Assembly (NCBI RefSeq): GCF_905196875.1
Contig: NZ_CAJJWO010000105.1
Coordinates: 1-13,498 of the forward strand
Length of the DNA: 13,498 nt
Origin: an uncultured Parabacteroides sp.
GTDB lineage: Bacteria > Bacteroidota > Bacteroidia > Bacteroidales > Tannerellaceae
Reading direction: 5' to 3'
The position numbers and the translations under genes are program-made. Shown here one piece after another: positions 8,101 through 13,498 of the stretch. Positions within the stretch are counted from its first letter, which is position 1, and each line of letters opens with the position of its first letter. The notes below the pieces were generated by a model. The model worked only from the letters and a program-made list of their open reading frames with translations. It searched no databases and was not told the origin of the DNA.

Positions 8101-8246
8101 TTCGTGTTGGTAACATCGGGGAAGGCGTCGACAGGGGTATGAACAAAGCTGACAGCGCCGGCGATAATGGCAATGACGGTGCAGAAGAAAATAAAGAATT
8201 TATTCTTTAATGAGAAGGCTATTATATTGTCTATGAATTTATGCAT
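5121..8246 (-). CDS. czcA: HME-family RND heavy-metal efflux pump (CzcA/CusA family, divalent-type)
   Basis: This proton-driven inner-membrane pump (1041 aa, the family's normal length) moves metal ions from the periplasm or cytosol into a channel across the outer membrane. It has TM1 at about 13-35, a first porter domain (about 36-340), a TM2-TM6 block, a second porter domain (about 555-870) and a final TM block. TM4 carries DFGIIIDGAVVMVE with D396, D402 and E409, the same spacing as D402/D408/E415 of CzcA. CusA-type pumps instead have a VDAAIVMIEN-like segment. The three CusA copper-site methionines (M573, M623, M672) align by eye with N619, E669 and V735. Both points favour Zn/Co/Cd/Ni export over Cu+/Ag+. 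The start ATG lies 7 bases after the adaptor's stop, so the two are one operon. Databases often label such proteins CusA/CzcA without distinguishing the metal. Confidence 0.93.
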   Translation of the reverse strand: MHKFIDNIIAFSLKNKFFIFFCTVIAIIAGAVSFVHTPVDAFPDVTNTKVTIITQWPGRSAEEIEKFITIPIEIAMNPVQKKTDIRSTTLFGLSVINVMFDDDADDFYARQQVYNLLNDADLPEGVTPEVQPQYGPTGEIFRYTLRSDKRSVRELKTFQDWVIERKLRAVPGVADIVSFGGEVKTFEVSVNPNQLINYNVTTLELYDAIAKSNINVGGDVITKSSQAYVVRGIGLINDTKEIENIVVKNINGTPILVKHLATVSESSLPRLGQVGRMDEDDVVQGIVVMRKGENPGEVIAALKEKIADIQENALPEDVKIVAFYDREDLVDLAVRTVTHNLIEGILLVTFIVLIFMADWRTTVIVSIIIPLALLFAFICLRAMGMSANLLSMGAIDFGIIIDGAVVMVEGLFVALDKKAREVGMPAFNVMSKMGLIRHTAKDRAKAVFFSKLIIITALVPIFAFQKVEGKMFSPLAYTLGFALLGALIFTLTLVPVLSSMLLKKNVREKHNPFLSWVNRVSVSIFDRCHAHKKTTIGIASLVAAVGLWSFTLLGTEFLPQLNEGSIYIRATLPQSISLDESVKLANLMRRSLASYPEVRQVLSQTGRPNDGTDATGFYNIEFHVDIYPEKKWESKLTKAQLIEKMEGNLAIYPGVDFNFSQPITDNVEEAASGVKGSIAVKVFGKDLYESEKKAVEVYKVLQTVEGIEDLGVIRNIGQPELRIELDESRLARYGVAKEDVQSIIEMAIGGKSASLLYEDERKFNIMVRYESSFRRSENEIGKILVPARDGTMVPIKELADIRTITGPLIIYRDNHARFCAVKFSVRGRDMGTAVAEAQQKVNKQVRLSDGYTLKWTGDFENQQRATKRLAQVVPVSIAIIFVILFVLFGNARDAGLVLLNVPYAAVGGIIALLITRFNFSISAGIGFIALFGICIQNGVIMISDIKGNLKARTPLPDAVKLSVKDRVRSVLMTASMAAIGLMPAALSHGIGSESQRPLAIVIIGGLIGATFFTLFVFPLMVEAFYSRMLYDKDGKLIQRRL

Positions 8247-8253
8247 CGTTCCG

Positions 8254-9342
8254 TTACTTTAAAGCGTTATAAACCAAAAGAGCATTCTTGTCGATAATAC
8301 GATCGCCTTCCTTCAGGCCTGACTGCAGGTAGCAGTTTTTCTCTGTTTGCTTGAATACGGTTACTTCACAGGTATGCAGTTCGTTATTTTCGTCGACGCA
8401 CACTACATAATGCCGTCCGTTCTCAAAAATAACAGCTCGGGCATCTACGCAAGGCATTATTTCACCTTCCTGGTTACTTTGCACATAAACGTTGGTAAAC
8501 ATAGCCGGTTTAAGCATATAATCATCATTCTTCAGTTTCACACGTATACTCATGGTCTTACTTTCGTCGTTCAGAATATTATACACCTTGTCTATCGTTC
8601 CTGTAAACTCCTTATCCCTGTATGCCAGTGTAGTGATACGTACCGGAGCACCTTCACGAACCTTGCTGATATCACTCTCGTACACATCGGCCATCACCCA
8701 TACATTGTCGAGGCCGGAGATCGTGAAGAGTTCTTCGGTTTGGTCGGAACGTATCTGCATGTTACGGCTTACATTTTTGTCGATGACAAAGCCGGAAACT
8801 GGGGCTTTTATCTCATAAACGGAATTTCCTGTGATATGATAGATGGAATACACCTCTCCGATCCGTTTCTGTTCGGCCAGTGCATTACTCACCTCCTGCT
8901 CTGCCTGAAGCATATCGCGCTCGGAAGCCATTCCGCTTTTCAACATGTCCCGTGTAGCGTCGAGGTTACGGTTTGCCAGGATCAGTTGCTGCTCCGCCTC
9001 CTTCCGTTGCTTTTCATAATCGGCAACCTCGGAACTACGGATCACAGCAAGTATATCGCCTTTCTTTACATAATCGCCCACTTCTACGTTTACTTCCGAC
9101 ACATTACCTCCGAAAATAGGATACACATTCGCCACCTGTTCGGGGTTGAAGCTGACACGGCCATTCAGGATCAGTTCGTTGTTGAGAGGGATTTCGTGTA
9201 CCGTTTCTACCGATACGACTTTCAGCAGGCTGTCAGTCAATATGAGAGGGGCCGTGCCATCTTCTTGTCCGGTGGTTTTACTGCCGCATGCCACTAGCAG
9301 TGGAAGTAAGAGCGCTAATACTATACAATTCTTATTTTTCAT
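8254..9342 (-). CDS. czcB: Efflux RND periplasmic adaptor (membrane-fusion) lipoprotein
   Basis: This 362-residue adaptor links the RND pump to the outer-membrane factor. A short lipoprotein signal peptide ends in LLVACGS, with C19 as the acylation site. After it come a beta-barrel/lipoyl first half (about 45-105, with VNVEVGDYVKKGDILAV), an alpha-helical hairpin (about 105-165) and the lipoyl second half (KAPVSGFVIDKNVS, about 179-193). A beta-barrel domain (about 208-290, with GLDNVWVMADVYESD) and a membrane-proximal tail follow. I see no His- or Met-rich metal-binding N- or C-terminal extension like those of some CzcB and CusB proteins, so this is a minimal adaptor. It sits 21 bases after the outer-membrane factor gene and 7 before the pump gene. 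AGAAG upstream of the ATG is a modest ribosome-binding site. A long frame on the opposite strand is only its shadow. Confidence 0.92.
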   Translation of the reverse strand: MKNKNCIVLALLLPLLVACGSKTTGQEDGTAPLILTDSLLKVVSVETVHEIPLNNELILNGRVSFNPEQVANVYPIFGGNVSEVNVEVGDYVKKGDILAVIRSSEVADYEKQRKEAEQQLILANRNLDATRDMLKSGMASERDMLQAEQEVSNALAEQKRIGEVYSIYHITGNSVYEIKAPVSGFVIDKNVSRNMQIRSDQTEELFTISGLDNVWVMADVYESDISKVREGAPVRITTLAYRDKEFTGTIDKVYNILNDESKTMSIRVKLKNDDYMLKPAMFTNVYVQSNQEGEIMPCVDARAVIFENGRHYVVCVDENNELHTCEVTVFKQTEKNCYLQSGLKEGDRIIDKNALLVYNALK

Positions 9343-9363
9343 ATATTTACTTCTTGTTATTCA

Positions 9364-10632
9364 TTAATAATTAAATACATCGCTACCTGTCACGGTATTG
9401 ATCTCTTCCATGGCGAGGAATACGTCTTTCTGTGTCTGGTATAACTGCAGGCAAGTTTCTTTATAAGCCTGATAGTAATCGATAAATTCAAGCAGGCTGA
9501 TATTACGTTTGCGGTAATTACTGTTTACTCCGTCGATGATCGTTTCGAAATCGCGTTCCAGTTCGTAATTCGATGTATTATACAACTTCACGGTCTTTTC
9601 CAGACGGGCATAGCTGGTGAAGAGTTCCTTCTCCGCCTGCTTCCGTGCAAGTTCCTCTCTATTGGTATTTTGCAGGACGGAAAGACGGGCCGATTTGATA
9701 TTTCCCTGGTTACGGTTGAATATCGGAACCGATACACTCAGGCCGATCGCAAAGTAATTATCGCAGAAGTTACCTGCCCGGTCGTAAGAACCTTTCAAGC
9801 TGACTTCGGGAAAGGTGAGCGATTTTTGGAGACTAACATTGGCACGTGACACTTGTATATTAGTATGTGCCATCTTTATATCAGGACGTTCAGCCAGACG
9901 ATTGTTCAGTTCTATAAAAGGGATGGAGGCAATATCGACCTGGTTCAATACAGATTCATCGAAAACAGGTTCGAAAGACTCGGAGGCATTCAGGCCCAAC
10001 AGGAGTTTCATATCGCCTTGCAGGGAGATCAATTGATTGGATGCTTCGTTCCTCTCCTGCTGCAAGGATAACAGAAGAGCCTGTATCCTCGACTTTTCCA
10101 GTAACGAGATATTCCCTTTCGCATTCTGTTCTTTCATTACTTCCAGCAATTGTTGCAGGTAAACGATCTCTTTATCGTAGACGGAAAGTGACTTCCCGGT
10201 GTAGTATAGTTCGATAAATTTGCTGTTAAGCTCGCTACGCAGCGTCCGTAGAACTTCTTCAAATTGATAGACTGCCATTTCCTTGTTCAGCTTCTCCACA
10301 CGAACACGTTTGTTGCGTTGCCCGGCAATATAGATAAGTTGTTCAACTTCGACAACAGCCTCTCCTTCCCGTCCCATATCAAAATATTTGCCGTTCAGAC
10401 GGTTATAAACATTCTGTTCAAGTGAGATAACAGGGTTCTCAAAGAGACGTGCCTGAATGACTTCGGCTTCGGCCATATCGATATTGTAACGTTCGGCAAT
10501 CAGTTCCAGATTGCAGGTGGTGAAACGTTGTCCGGCTTCCTGCAAATTAAGTTTTATCGTCTGGTCTTCAGCTCGCATATTAAAGGTAAATACCTGTAAG
10601 ATAAATGATAGGAGAATGACTCGTTTGTTCAT
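9364..10632 (-). CDS. czcC: TolC-family outer-membrane efflux channel of the metal export system
   Basis: This outer-membrane factor (422 aa from the ATG at 10632) forms the exit duct of the tripartite pump. The N-terminus MNKRVILLSFILQVFTFNMRA is a signal peptide with likely cleavage before EDQT. It contains no Cys, so unlike E. coli CusC it is not a lipoprotein. The body is two OEP repeats with long helical hairpins: the first contains VEQLIYIAGQRNKRV, the second PEVSLKGSYDRAG and VSVPIFNRNQGNIKSA, typical of the family. The C-terminal helical part ends in EEINTVTGSDVFNY. A TTG at 10656 is in frame, but it lies inside the TACCTTTG promoter box, so the ATG is preferred. It is the first gene of the efflux operon, 106 bases after rlpA, with operator-like repeats in that gap. 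Confidence 0.91.
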   Translation of the reverse strand: MNKRVILLSFILQVFTFNMRAEDQTIKLNLQEAGQRFTTCNLELIAERYNIDMAEAEVIQARLFENPVISLEQNVYNRLNGKYFDMGREGEAVVEVEQLIYIAGQRNKRVRVEKLNKEMAVYQFEEVLRTLRSELNSKFIELYYTGKSLSVYDKEIVYLQQLLEVMKEQNAKGNISLLEKSRIQALLLSLQQERNEASNQLISLQGDMKLLLGLNASESFEPVFDESVLNQVDIASIPFIELNNRLAERPDIKMAHTNIQVSRANVSLQKSLTFPEVSLKGSYDRAGNFCDNYFAIGLSVSVPIFNRNQGNIKSARLSVLQNTNREELARKQAEKELFTSYARLEKTVKLYNTSNYELERDFETIIDGVNSNYRKRNISLLEFIDYYQAYKETCLQLYQTQKDVFLAMEEINTVTGSDVFNY

Positions 10633-10653
10633 TTGCTTCTGTTTTTTTGGAAG

Positions 10654-10661
10654 CAAAGGTA
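10654..10661 (-). promoter_or_regulatory. -7 promoter box of the metal-efflux operon
   Basis: The minus strand reads TACCTTTG, a perfect TAnnTTTG -7 box. Transcription would start near 10648, giving a leader of about 16 bases before the ATG at 10632. No TTTG is present at the -33 spacing (that window reads AGGC). This is what one expects of an activator-dependent promoter and fits control by the downstream two-component system. Confidence 0.5.
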
Positions 10662-10693
10662 TAAGGAGGGGGCTGTTTTGGCCTTGTGTATCC

Positions 10694-10732
10694 GATTAGA
10701 ATATTCTTAAGTGAAATTAGATTTTGATTAGA
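10694..10732 (-). promoter_or_regulatory. Candidate response-regulator operator (TCTAAT repeats) upstream of the efflux operon
   Basis: On the minus strand TCTAAT(C) occurs three times: TCTAATC at 10732-10726, TCTAAT at 10721-10716 and TCTAATC at 10700-10694. The offsets are 11 and 21 bases, about one and two helical turns. OmpR-family regulators bind tandem direct repeats with such phasing. The cluster lies at about -46 to -84 relative to the inferred start. A perfect 10-bp palindrome AGAATATTCT (10698-10707) overlaps the promoter-proximal copy. Confidence 0.4.
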
Positions 10733-10738
10733 AGGTTG

Positions 10739-11203
10739 TCAGCGACCTATTTTCATGCGGTAAGGAGGAGTGGGTTGTAAATGGTCGGTATCGAGATAGG
10801 GAGGACATTTAGGGTAAATTAGATCTAAATAACGCAGATCGATCGCACAAGGAACCTCTTCCAGACGGACACGGGCAATTCCTTTTTTCTTAAATCCCAG
10901 CAATCGGGCAGCACTGGCAGACACATCGATAATTCTACCTTTACGATGCGGACCGCGATCGGTGACACATACGATAACGCTTTTCATATTATCGAGGTTG
11001 GTGATGCGAAGGAAAGTACCGAAAGGATATGTGCGGTGGGCAGCTACCAGTTCGTCTTTGTCATGAACACGGCCACTGGACGATTTCCGGCCGTGGAAAC
11101 GTTCGTGATAATAAGAAGCAAGCCCTTCCTCTTGCCCCCACGTACCCCCTACGCTTTGTAAAGCGATGAAAAGGAGCATTATATGGGACAGGCGGAAGGG
11201 CAT
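10739..11203 (-). CDS. rlpA: RlpA-family double-psi beta-barrel protein, usual catalytic Glu replaced by Arg
   Basis: RlpA proteins act in the envelope, binding or cleaving denuded glycan strands of peptidoglycan. From ATG at 11203-11201 the product has 154 residues. An in-frame TTG two codons upstream lies in a -7-like box and is less likely. A signal peptide (about 1-23, hydrophobic MLLFIALQSVGG) is followed by the barrel: GLASYYHERFHGRKSSSGR (27-45), AAHRTYPFGTFLRITNL (54-70), CVTDRGPHRKGRIIDVSASAA (79-99, D82 in TDRGP). H56 and D82 match family active-site positions, but the Glu of the usual TANGE motif is R45 here, confirmed as CGT in the DNA. Lytic activity is therefore doubtful. There is no SPOR domain; a Pro-rich tail of about 35 residues ends the protein. 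It lies 26 bases after the peroxidase gene, probably in one transcript. Confidence 0.88.
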   Translation of the reverse strand: MPFRLSHIMLLFIALQSVGGTWGQEEGLASYYHERFHGRKSSSGRVHDKDELVAAHRTYPFGTFLRITNLDNMKSVIVCVTDRGPHRKGRIIDVSASAARLLGFKKKGIARVRLEEVPCAIDLRYLDLIYPKCPPYLDTDHLQPTPPYRMKIGR

Positions 11204-11229
11204 GTGCAAATATAATAACTAATTTGTAT

Positions 11230-12603
11230 TTATTGGAGAAGTTTTCCGTCATATTCGCCGGTCAGCGTATTCAGGAAGGCTACTATTTTAGCAGTTTCCG
11301 TATCTGAAATATGGCGTCCGATCTGGAATTCATGCATTACCTGGATAGCATCCTCGATGGTAGTGATTGTTCCGTCATGCATATACGGCGGAGTGATCAT
11401 TACGTTACGCAGCGTCGGCGTTTTGAACTTATGACGATCGGCCTCATTCTTTGTTACAGACCAGCGTCCGTTGTCACCATCTGTCAAACCGGTACCACGG
11501 TAATCGAAATAGTTATCTTTGATACCCATATATTCGTACGACTGTCCACCGAGGTTCATACCCACGTGGCAGGTTGCACATTTGTTATCTTTAAATAACT
11601 GGTAACCTTCCAGTTCTTCAGCAGTAAGCGCATTCTTATCACCTCTCAGGTAATTGTCGAAACGGCTCGGGGTAAGCAATGTCTTTTCAAATTCGGCAAT
11701 AGCCTCCGTTACGGTCGATTCGGTAAAACCTTCCGGGAATACTTCCAGAAAACGTTTGCTGAGCTCCTTATCGTCTGCCAACTTAGCACAGATTTCATCA
11801 AATGAAACGCTGCCCATCTCTACCGGATTCAATGGAGGTCCGGCAGCCTGTTCCTTCAGGTCGGCAGCACGTCCGTCCCAGAACTGAACGAAATTAAGCG
11901 CAGCATTGTACACCGTCGGGGCATTCACACCACCGAATTGCCCGTGGATACCTTCTGAATATTGTTTGCGATCGACACCACCTGTATTCAGTCCGTGGCA
12001 GGTTGCACAAGAGATCGTGTTATCACCCGACAGGCGAGTATCGTGATATAAATCAAAGCCTAAAGCAACTTTTGCCGGATCGGTTGCAATGGAGGCCATC
12101 AACGGTTGAACCGGTTCGTTTGCAAACTCTTCGGCAACAGTAGGCGATACATACTTGTTTTTACGAGCTTCTTTCGCCCATGCGATAATAACCGCCTTTT
12201 CGTCATCGTTTAGATTTGTACCCCAGTGCATGGTGTAATATTTAGCAGGAGGCATTGAACCGCTAAGTGCGGTGTTCTCCACTTTTGCCAGATCTACTTC
12301 GGAAACAGCTTGTCCGTTGTCAAGGGCCGTAAGCATAGCGGTAAGGTCCAGATAATGTGTACCTTCTTTCATATCAGCCTGTACGACCGGACCGATAATC
12401 GGGAGTTTACCATAGAATGGAATGTTTGCTGTGGCAGAGTGACATTCCAGACATCCGTTGTTACGGATAATAGAGGCTACCTGCTTTGCTTTGTCTCCTT
12501 CGAGCTTCTTATACTCATTAGATGAGCACGAAGGCATCGTTAAAGCTAATGTAAGTAGTCCGACAGGAAGTACTGTCATCTTAGTAAGACTAGTGTTGCG
12601 CAT
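11230..12603 (-). CDS. Tri-haem cytochrome c peroxidase lipoprotein (Haem_bd domain fused to di-haem CCP/MauG domain)
   Basis: This periplasm-facing enzyme should reduce hydrogen peroxide with electrons from respiratory donors. The 457-residue product starts with a signal peptide ending LTMPSCSSN; C26 is a plausible but non-classical lipobox cysteine. Residues about 40-150 contain CLECH (51-55) with the pattern IPFYGKLPIIGP, resembling the Haem_bd domain. The di-haem peroxidase body follows, with CATCH at 199-203 and CATCH at 342-346, the segment HGQFGGVNAPTVYNAALN (220-237), and TPPYMHDG (404-411) with M408, the likely axial ligand of the electron-transfer haem. Classical CCPs are about 320 residues with two haems, so the N-terminal haem is an addition, probably an electron-entry domain. 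The ATG at 12603 is the only sensible start. The downstream neighbour, rlpA, follows at 26 bases. Confidence 0.92.
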   Translation of the reverse strand: MRNTSLTKMTVLPVGLLTLALTMPSCSSNEYKKLEGDKAKQVASIIRNNGCLECHSATANIPFYGKLPIIGPVVQADMKEGTHYLDLTAMLTALDNGQAVSEVDLAKVENTALSGSMPPAKYYTMHWGTNLNDDEKAVIIAWAKEARKNKYVSPTVAEEFANEPVQPLMASIATDPAKVALGFDLYHDTRLSGDNTISCATCHGLNTGGVDRKQYSEGIHGQFGGVNAPTVYNAALNFVQFWDGRAADLKEQAAGPPLNPVEMGSVSFDEICAKLADDKELSKRFLEVFPEGFTESTVTEAIAEFEKTLLTPSRFDNYLRGDKNALTAEELEGYQLFKDNKCATCHVGMNLGGQSYEYMGIKDNYFDYRGTGLTDGDNGRWSVTKNEADRHKFKTPTLRNVMITPPYMHDGTITTIEDAIQVMHEFQIGRHISDTETAKIVAFLNTLTGEYDGKLLQ

Positions 12604-12633
12604 AATTATTGGTTGATTAAGTTATAATTAATG

Positions 12634-12641
12634 CAAATGTA
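12634..12641 (-). promoter_or_regulatory. -7 promoter box of the cytochrome c peroxidase gene
   Basis: The minus strand reads TACATTTG, a perfect TAnnTTTG -7 box, about 30 bases before the ATG at 12603. No TTTG occurs at the -33 spacing (that window reads GAAT), so the gene may need an activator. Further upstream, TGATA (12672-12676) and TATCA (12686-12690) form a short inverted repeat with a 9-base spacer, a possible but weak regulator site. Confidence 0.4.
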
Positions 12642-12741
12642 GATATATTTATTAAGACATATTCATGAAAGTGATAGGTTTTATTTATCAGAAGATAGTC
12701 AAAGTCTATAAAGGTGATGTATGTTGGTATGAATATATTCG

Positions 12742-12770
12742 AACCAAACGTCAAATCTATAAAACCAAAC
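12742..12770 (+). repeat. AACCAAAC direct repeat, 21 bases apart, next to the lemA promoter
   Basis: AACCAAAC occurs at 12742-12749 and 12763-12770, an offset of 21 bases (two helical turns). The second copy ends directly before the -33 element of the lemA promoter. The perfect palindrome GAATATATTC (12731-12740) sits just upstream. The layout suggests an activator site, but no regulator is known from this sequence. Confidence 0.4.
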
Positions 12771-12801
12771 TTTATACTATCCTGTTTTTTATATAGCTTT
12801 G
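12771..12801 (+). promoter_or_regulatory. Bacteroidales-type promoter of lemA
   Basis: TTTA (12771-12774), a 19-base spacer and TAGCTTTG (12794-12801) match TTTG-N19-TAnnTTTG with one mismatch, in the -33 element. Transcription would begin near 12807, giving a leader of about 29 bases with an A-rich stretch before the ATG at 12836, as is usual in this group. Confidence 0.6.
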
Positions 12802-12835
12802 CAGAACTATGTATAACAATTAAAGCAAAAAGAAA

Positions 12836-13435
12836 ATGTTTAAGAACAAAGCTTTGTGGATTACGCTTGCCATTATCGTGGTACTTTTATTTGCCGGTTA
12901 CTCCTGGGTGAAAGGCACATACAACACAATGGTAACGCAGGATGAAGGAGTAAAAACAGCCTGGAGCCAGGTCGAGAACCAGTATCAACGCCGTATGGAT
13001 TTGATACCAAACCTGGTAAATACGGTAAAAGGATACGCTACACATGAAAAAGAAACGTTGGAAGGTGTAGTCAGCGCCCGTGCCGAAGCGACCAAGACGA
13101 CGATCGATCCCTCTAACCTGAATGAAGAGTCGATGAAGAAATTCCAGGCTGCACAGGGCGAACTGAGCAGTGCCCTCTCCCGCCTGATGCTCGTAATAGA
13201 ACGTTACCCCGACCTGAAAGCCAATCAGAACTTCTCCGAATTGCAGGCGCAGCTGGAGGGTACGGAAAACCGTATCTCAGTGGAACGCAAACGTTTCAAT
13301 GAAACGGCACAGTCTTATAACACATATATCCGCAGTTTTCCGACTAACGTACTGGCCGGAATGTTCGGTTTCCAGCCTAAAGCCTATTTCAGTGCCGAGA
13401 GTGGTGCGGAAAAGGCTCCGAAGGTAGAATTTTAA
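12836..13435 (+). CDS. lemA: LemA family membrane protein
   Basis: This 199-residue protein has one N-terminal membrane helix (about 7-25, WITLAIIVVLLFAGYSW) with a short cytoplasmic start. A long helical domain follows on the outer side of the inner membrane. The LemA hallmark is clear: NTMVTQDEGVKTAWSQVENQYQRR followed by DLIPNLVNTVKGYATHEKETLE (about 29-76). Later segments LSSALSRLMLVIERYPDLKAN and FNETAQSYNTYIRSFPTNVLAG are also family-typical, and the ending FGFQPKAYF is standard. LemA proteins are widespread and their biochemical role is poorly defined. They commonly precede a YgcG-like TPM-domain protein or a membrane protease, consistent with the partial gene 21 bases downstream. A promoter at 12771-12801 should drive it. 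The start is fixed by the ATG after an A-rich leader. Confidence 0.95.
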   Translation: MFKNKALWITLAIIVVLLFAGYSWVKGTYNTMVTQDEGVKTAWSQVENQYQRRMDLIPNLVNTVKGYATHEKETLEGVVSARAEATKTTIDPSNLNEESMKKFQAAQGELSSALSRLMLVIERYPDLKANQNFSELQAQLEGTENRISVERKRFNETAQSYNTYIRSFPTNVLAGMFGFQPKAYFSAESGAEKAPKVEF

Positions 13436-13456
13436 CTCAATAAGTTCAGATAACGA

Positions 13457-13498
13457 ATGAAGAATCTGAATAGAATACCGGTAGGGCGTCGTCTGTCG
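13457..13498 (+). CDS. Start of the gene downstream of lemA, only 14 codons in window
   Basis: ATG at 13457 opens a frame that stays open to the window edge, reading MKNLNRIPVGRRLS. It begins 21 bases after the lemA stop on the same strand. This basic N-terminus could be the n-region of a signal peptide. In Bacteroidales the gene after lemA is often a TPM-domain (YgcG-like) membrane protein; that identity is inferred from neighbourhood only, since no domain is visible. Confidence 0.5.
   Translation, partial: MKNLNRIPVGRRLS

Noticed and set aside
8347..9297. 316-codon open frame on the plus strand
   Set aside because: It lies wholly antisense to the well-supported adaptor gene, has no recognisable domain, and is His/Tyr/Ile-rich in a way typical of complementary reading. 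Treated as a shadow frame.
10633..10656. Extended start (TTG at 10656) for the outer-membrane factor
   Set aside because: The TTG is part of the TACCTTTG promoter box. The ATG at 10632 gives a clean signal peptide, so the extension is probably not translated.
11204..11209. Extended TTG start for rlpA
   Set aside because: It overlaps a TATATTTG box and adds only two residues. The ATG at 11203 begins directly with a normal signal peptide.
12714..12911. 65-codon plus-strand open frame overlapping the lemA start
   Set aside because: It runs through promoter elements and then out of frame over lemA, with no ribosome-binding site or recognisable peptide features.

Overview
The window looks like chromosomal DNA of a Bacteroidales bacterium, probably Tannerellaceae (Parabacteroides-like). 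The genus is an impression from protein style, not a demonstrated fact. Support for the order comes from several TAnnTTTG-type -7 promoter boxes, mostly A-rich leaders with few strong Shine-Dalgarno sequences, and the protein families present. I see no tRNA, rRNA, CRISPR array, insertion sequence or phage gene, and no gap longer than about 300 bases without a gene.

Layout. Bases 1-945 (minus) hold the 5' 315 codons of a fermentative D-lactate dehydrogenase; its 3' end is outside the window. Divergent from it, 989-2986 (plus) encodes a membrane-anchored GT51 peptidoglycan glycosyltransferase with a large AsmA-like N-terminal extension. From 2999 to 12603 every gene is on the minus strand. In transcription order they are a tri-haem cytochrome c peroxidase lipoprotein, an RlpA-family protein, a tripartite heavy-metal efflux system (outer-membrane factor, adaptor lipoprotein, HME-type RND pump), an OmpR-family response regulator, its histidine kinase (4-base overlap), and an unannotated 39-residue membrane peptide. 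The last 660 bases (plus) hold lemA and the first codons of a further gene.

How the genes work together. The core is a metal-export island. The RND pump, adaptor and outer-membrane channel form an envelope-spanning efflux complex, and the two-component system directly downstream is the likely regulator. The pump's TM4 charged motif (D396, D402, E409) and the absence of the CusA methionine triad indicate divalent metals (Zn/Co/Cd/Ni, CzcA-like) rather than Cu+/Ag+. A candidate regulator operator, three TCTAAT repeats spaced by about one and two helical turns, lies upstream of the efflux operon.

The most interesting details are the 39-aa membrane peptide with its own promoter and a near-perfect Shine-Dalgarno, a strong intrinsic terminator for the leftward transcript hidden in the last codons of the convergent GT51 gene, the operator-like repeats, an RlpA that lacks the usual catalytic Glu, and a 21-bp spaced direct repeat at the lemA promoter. 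I found no clear evidence of a wholly new multi-gene system.
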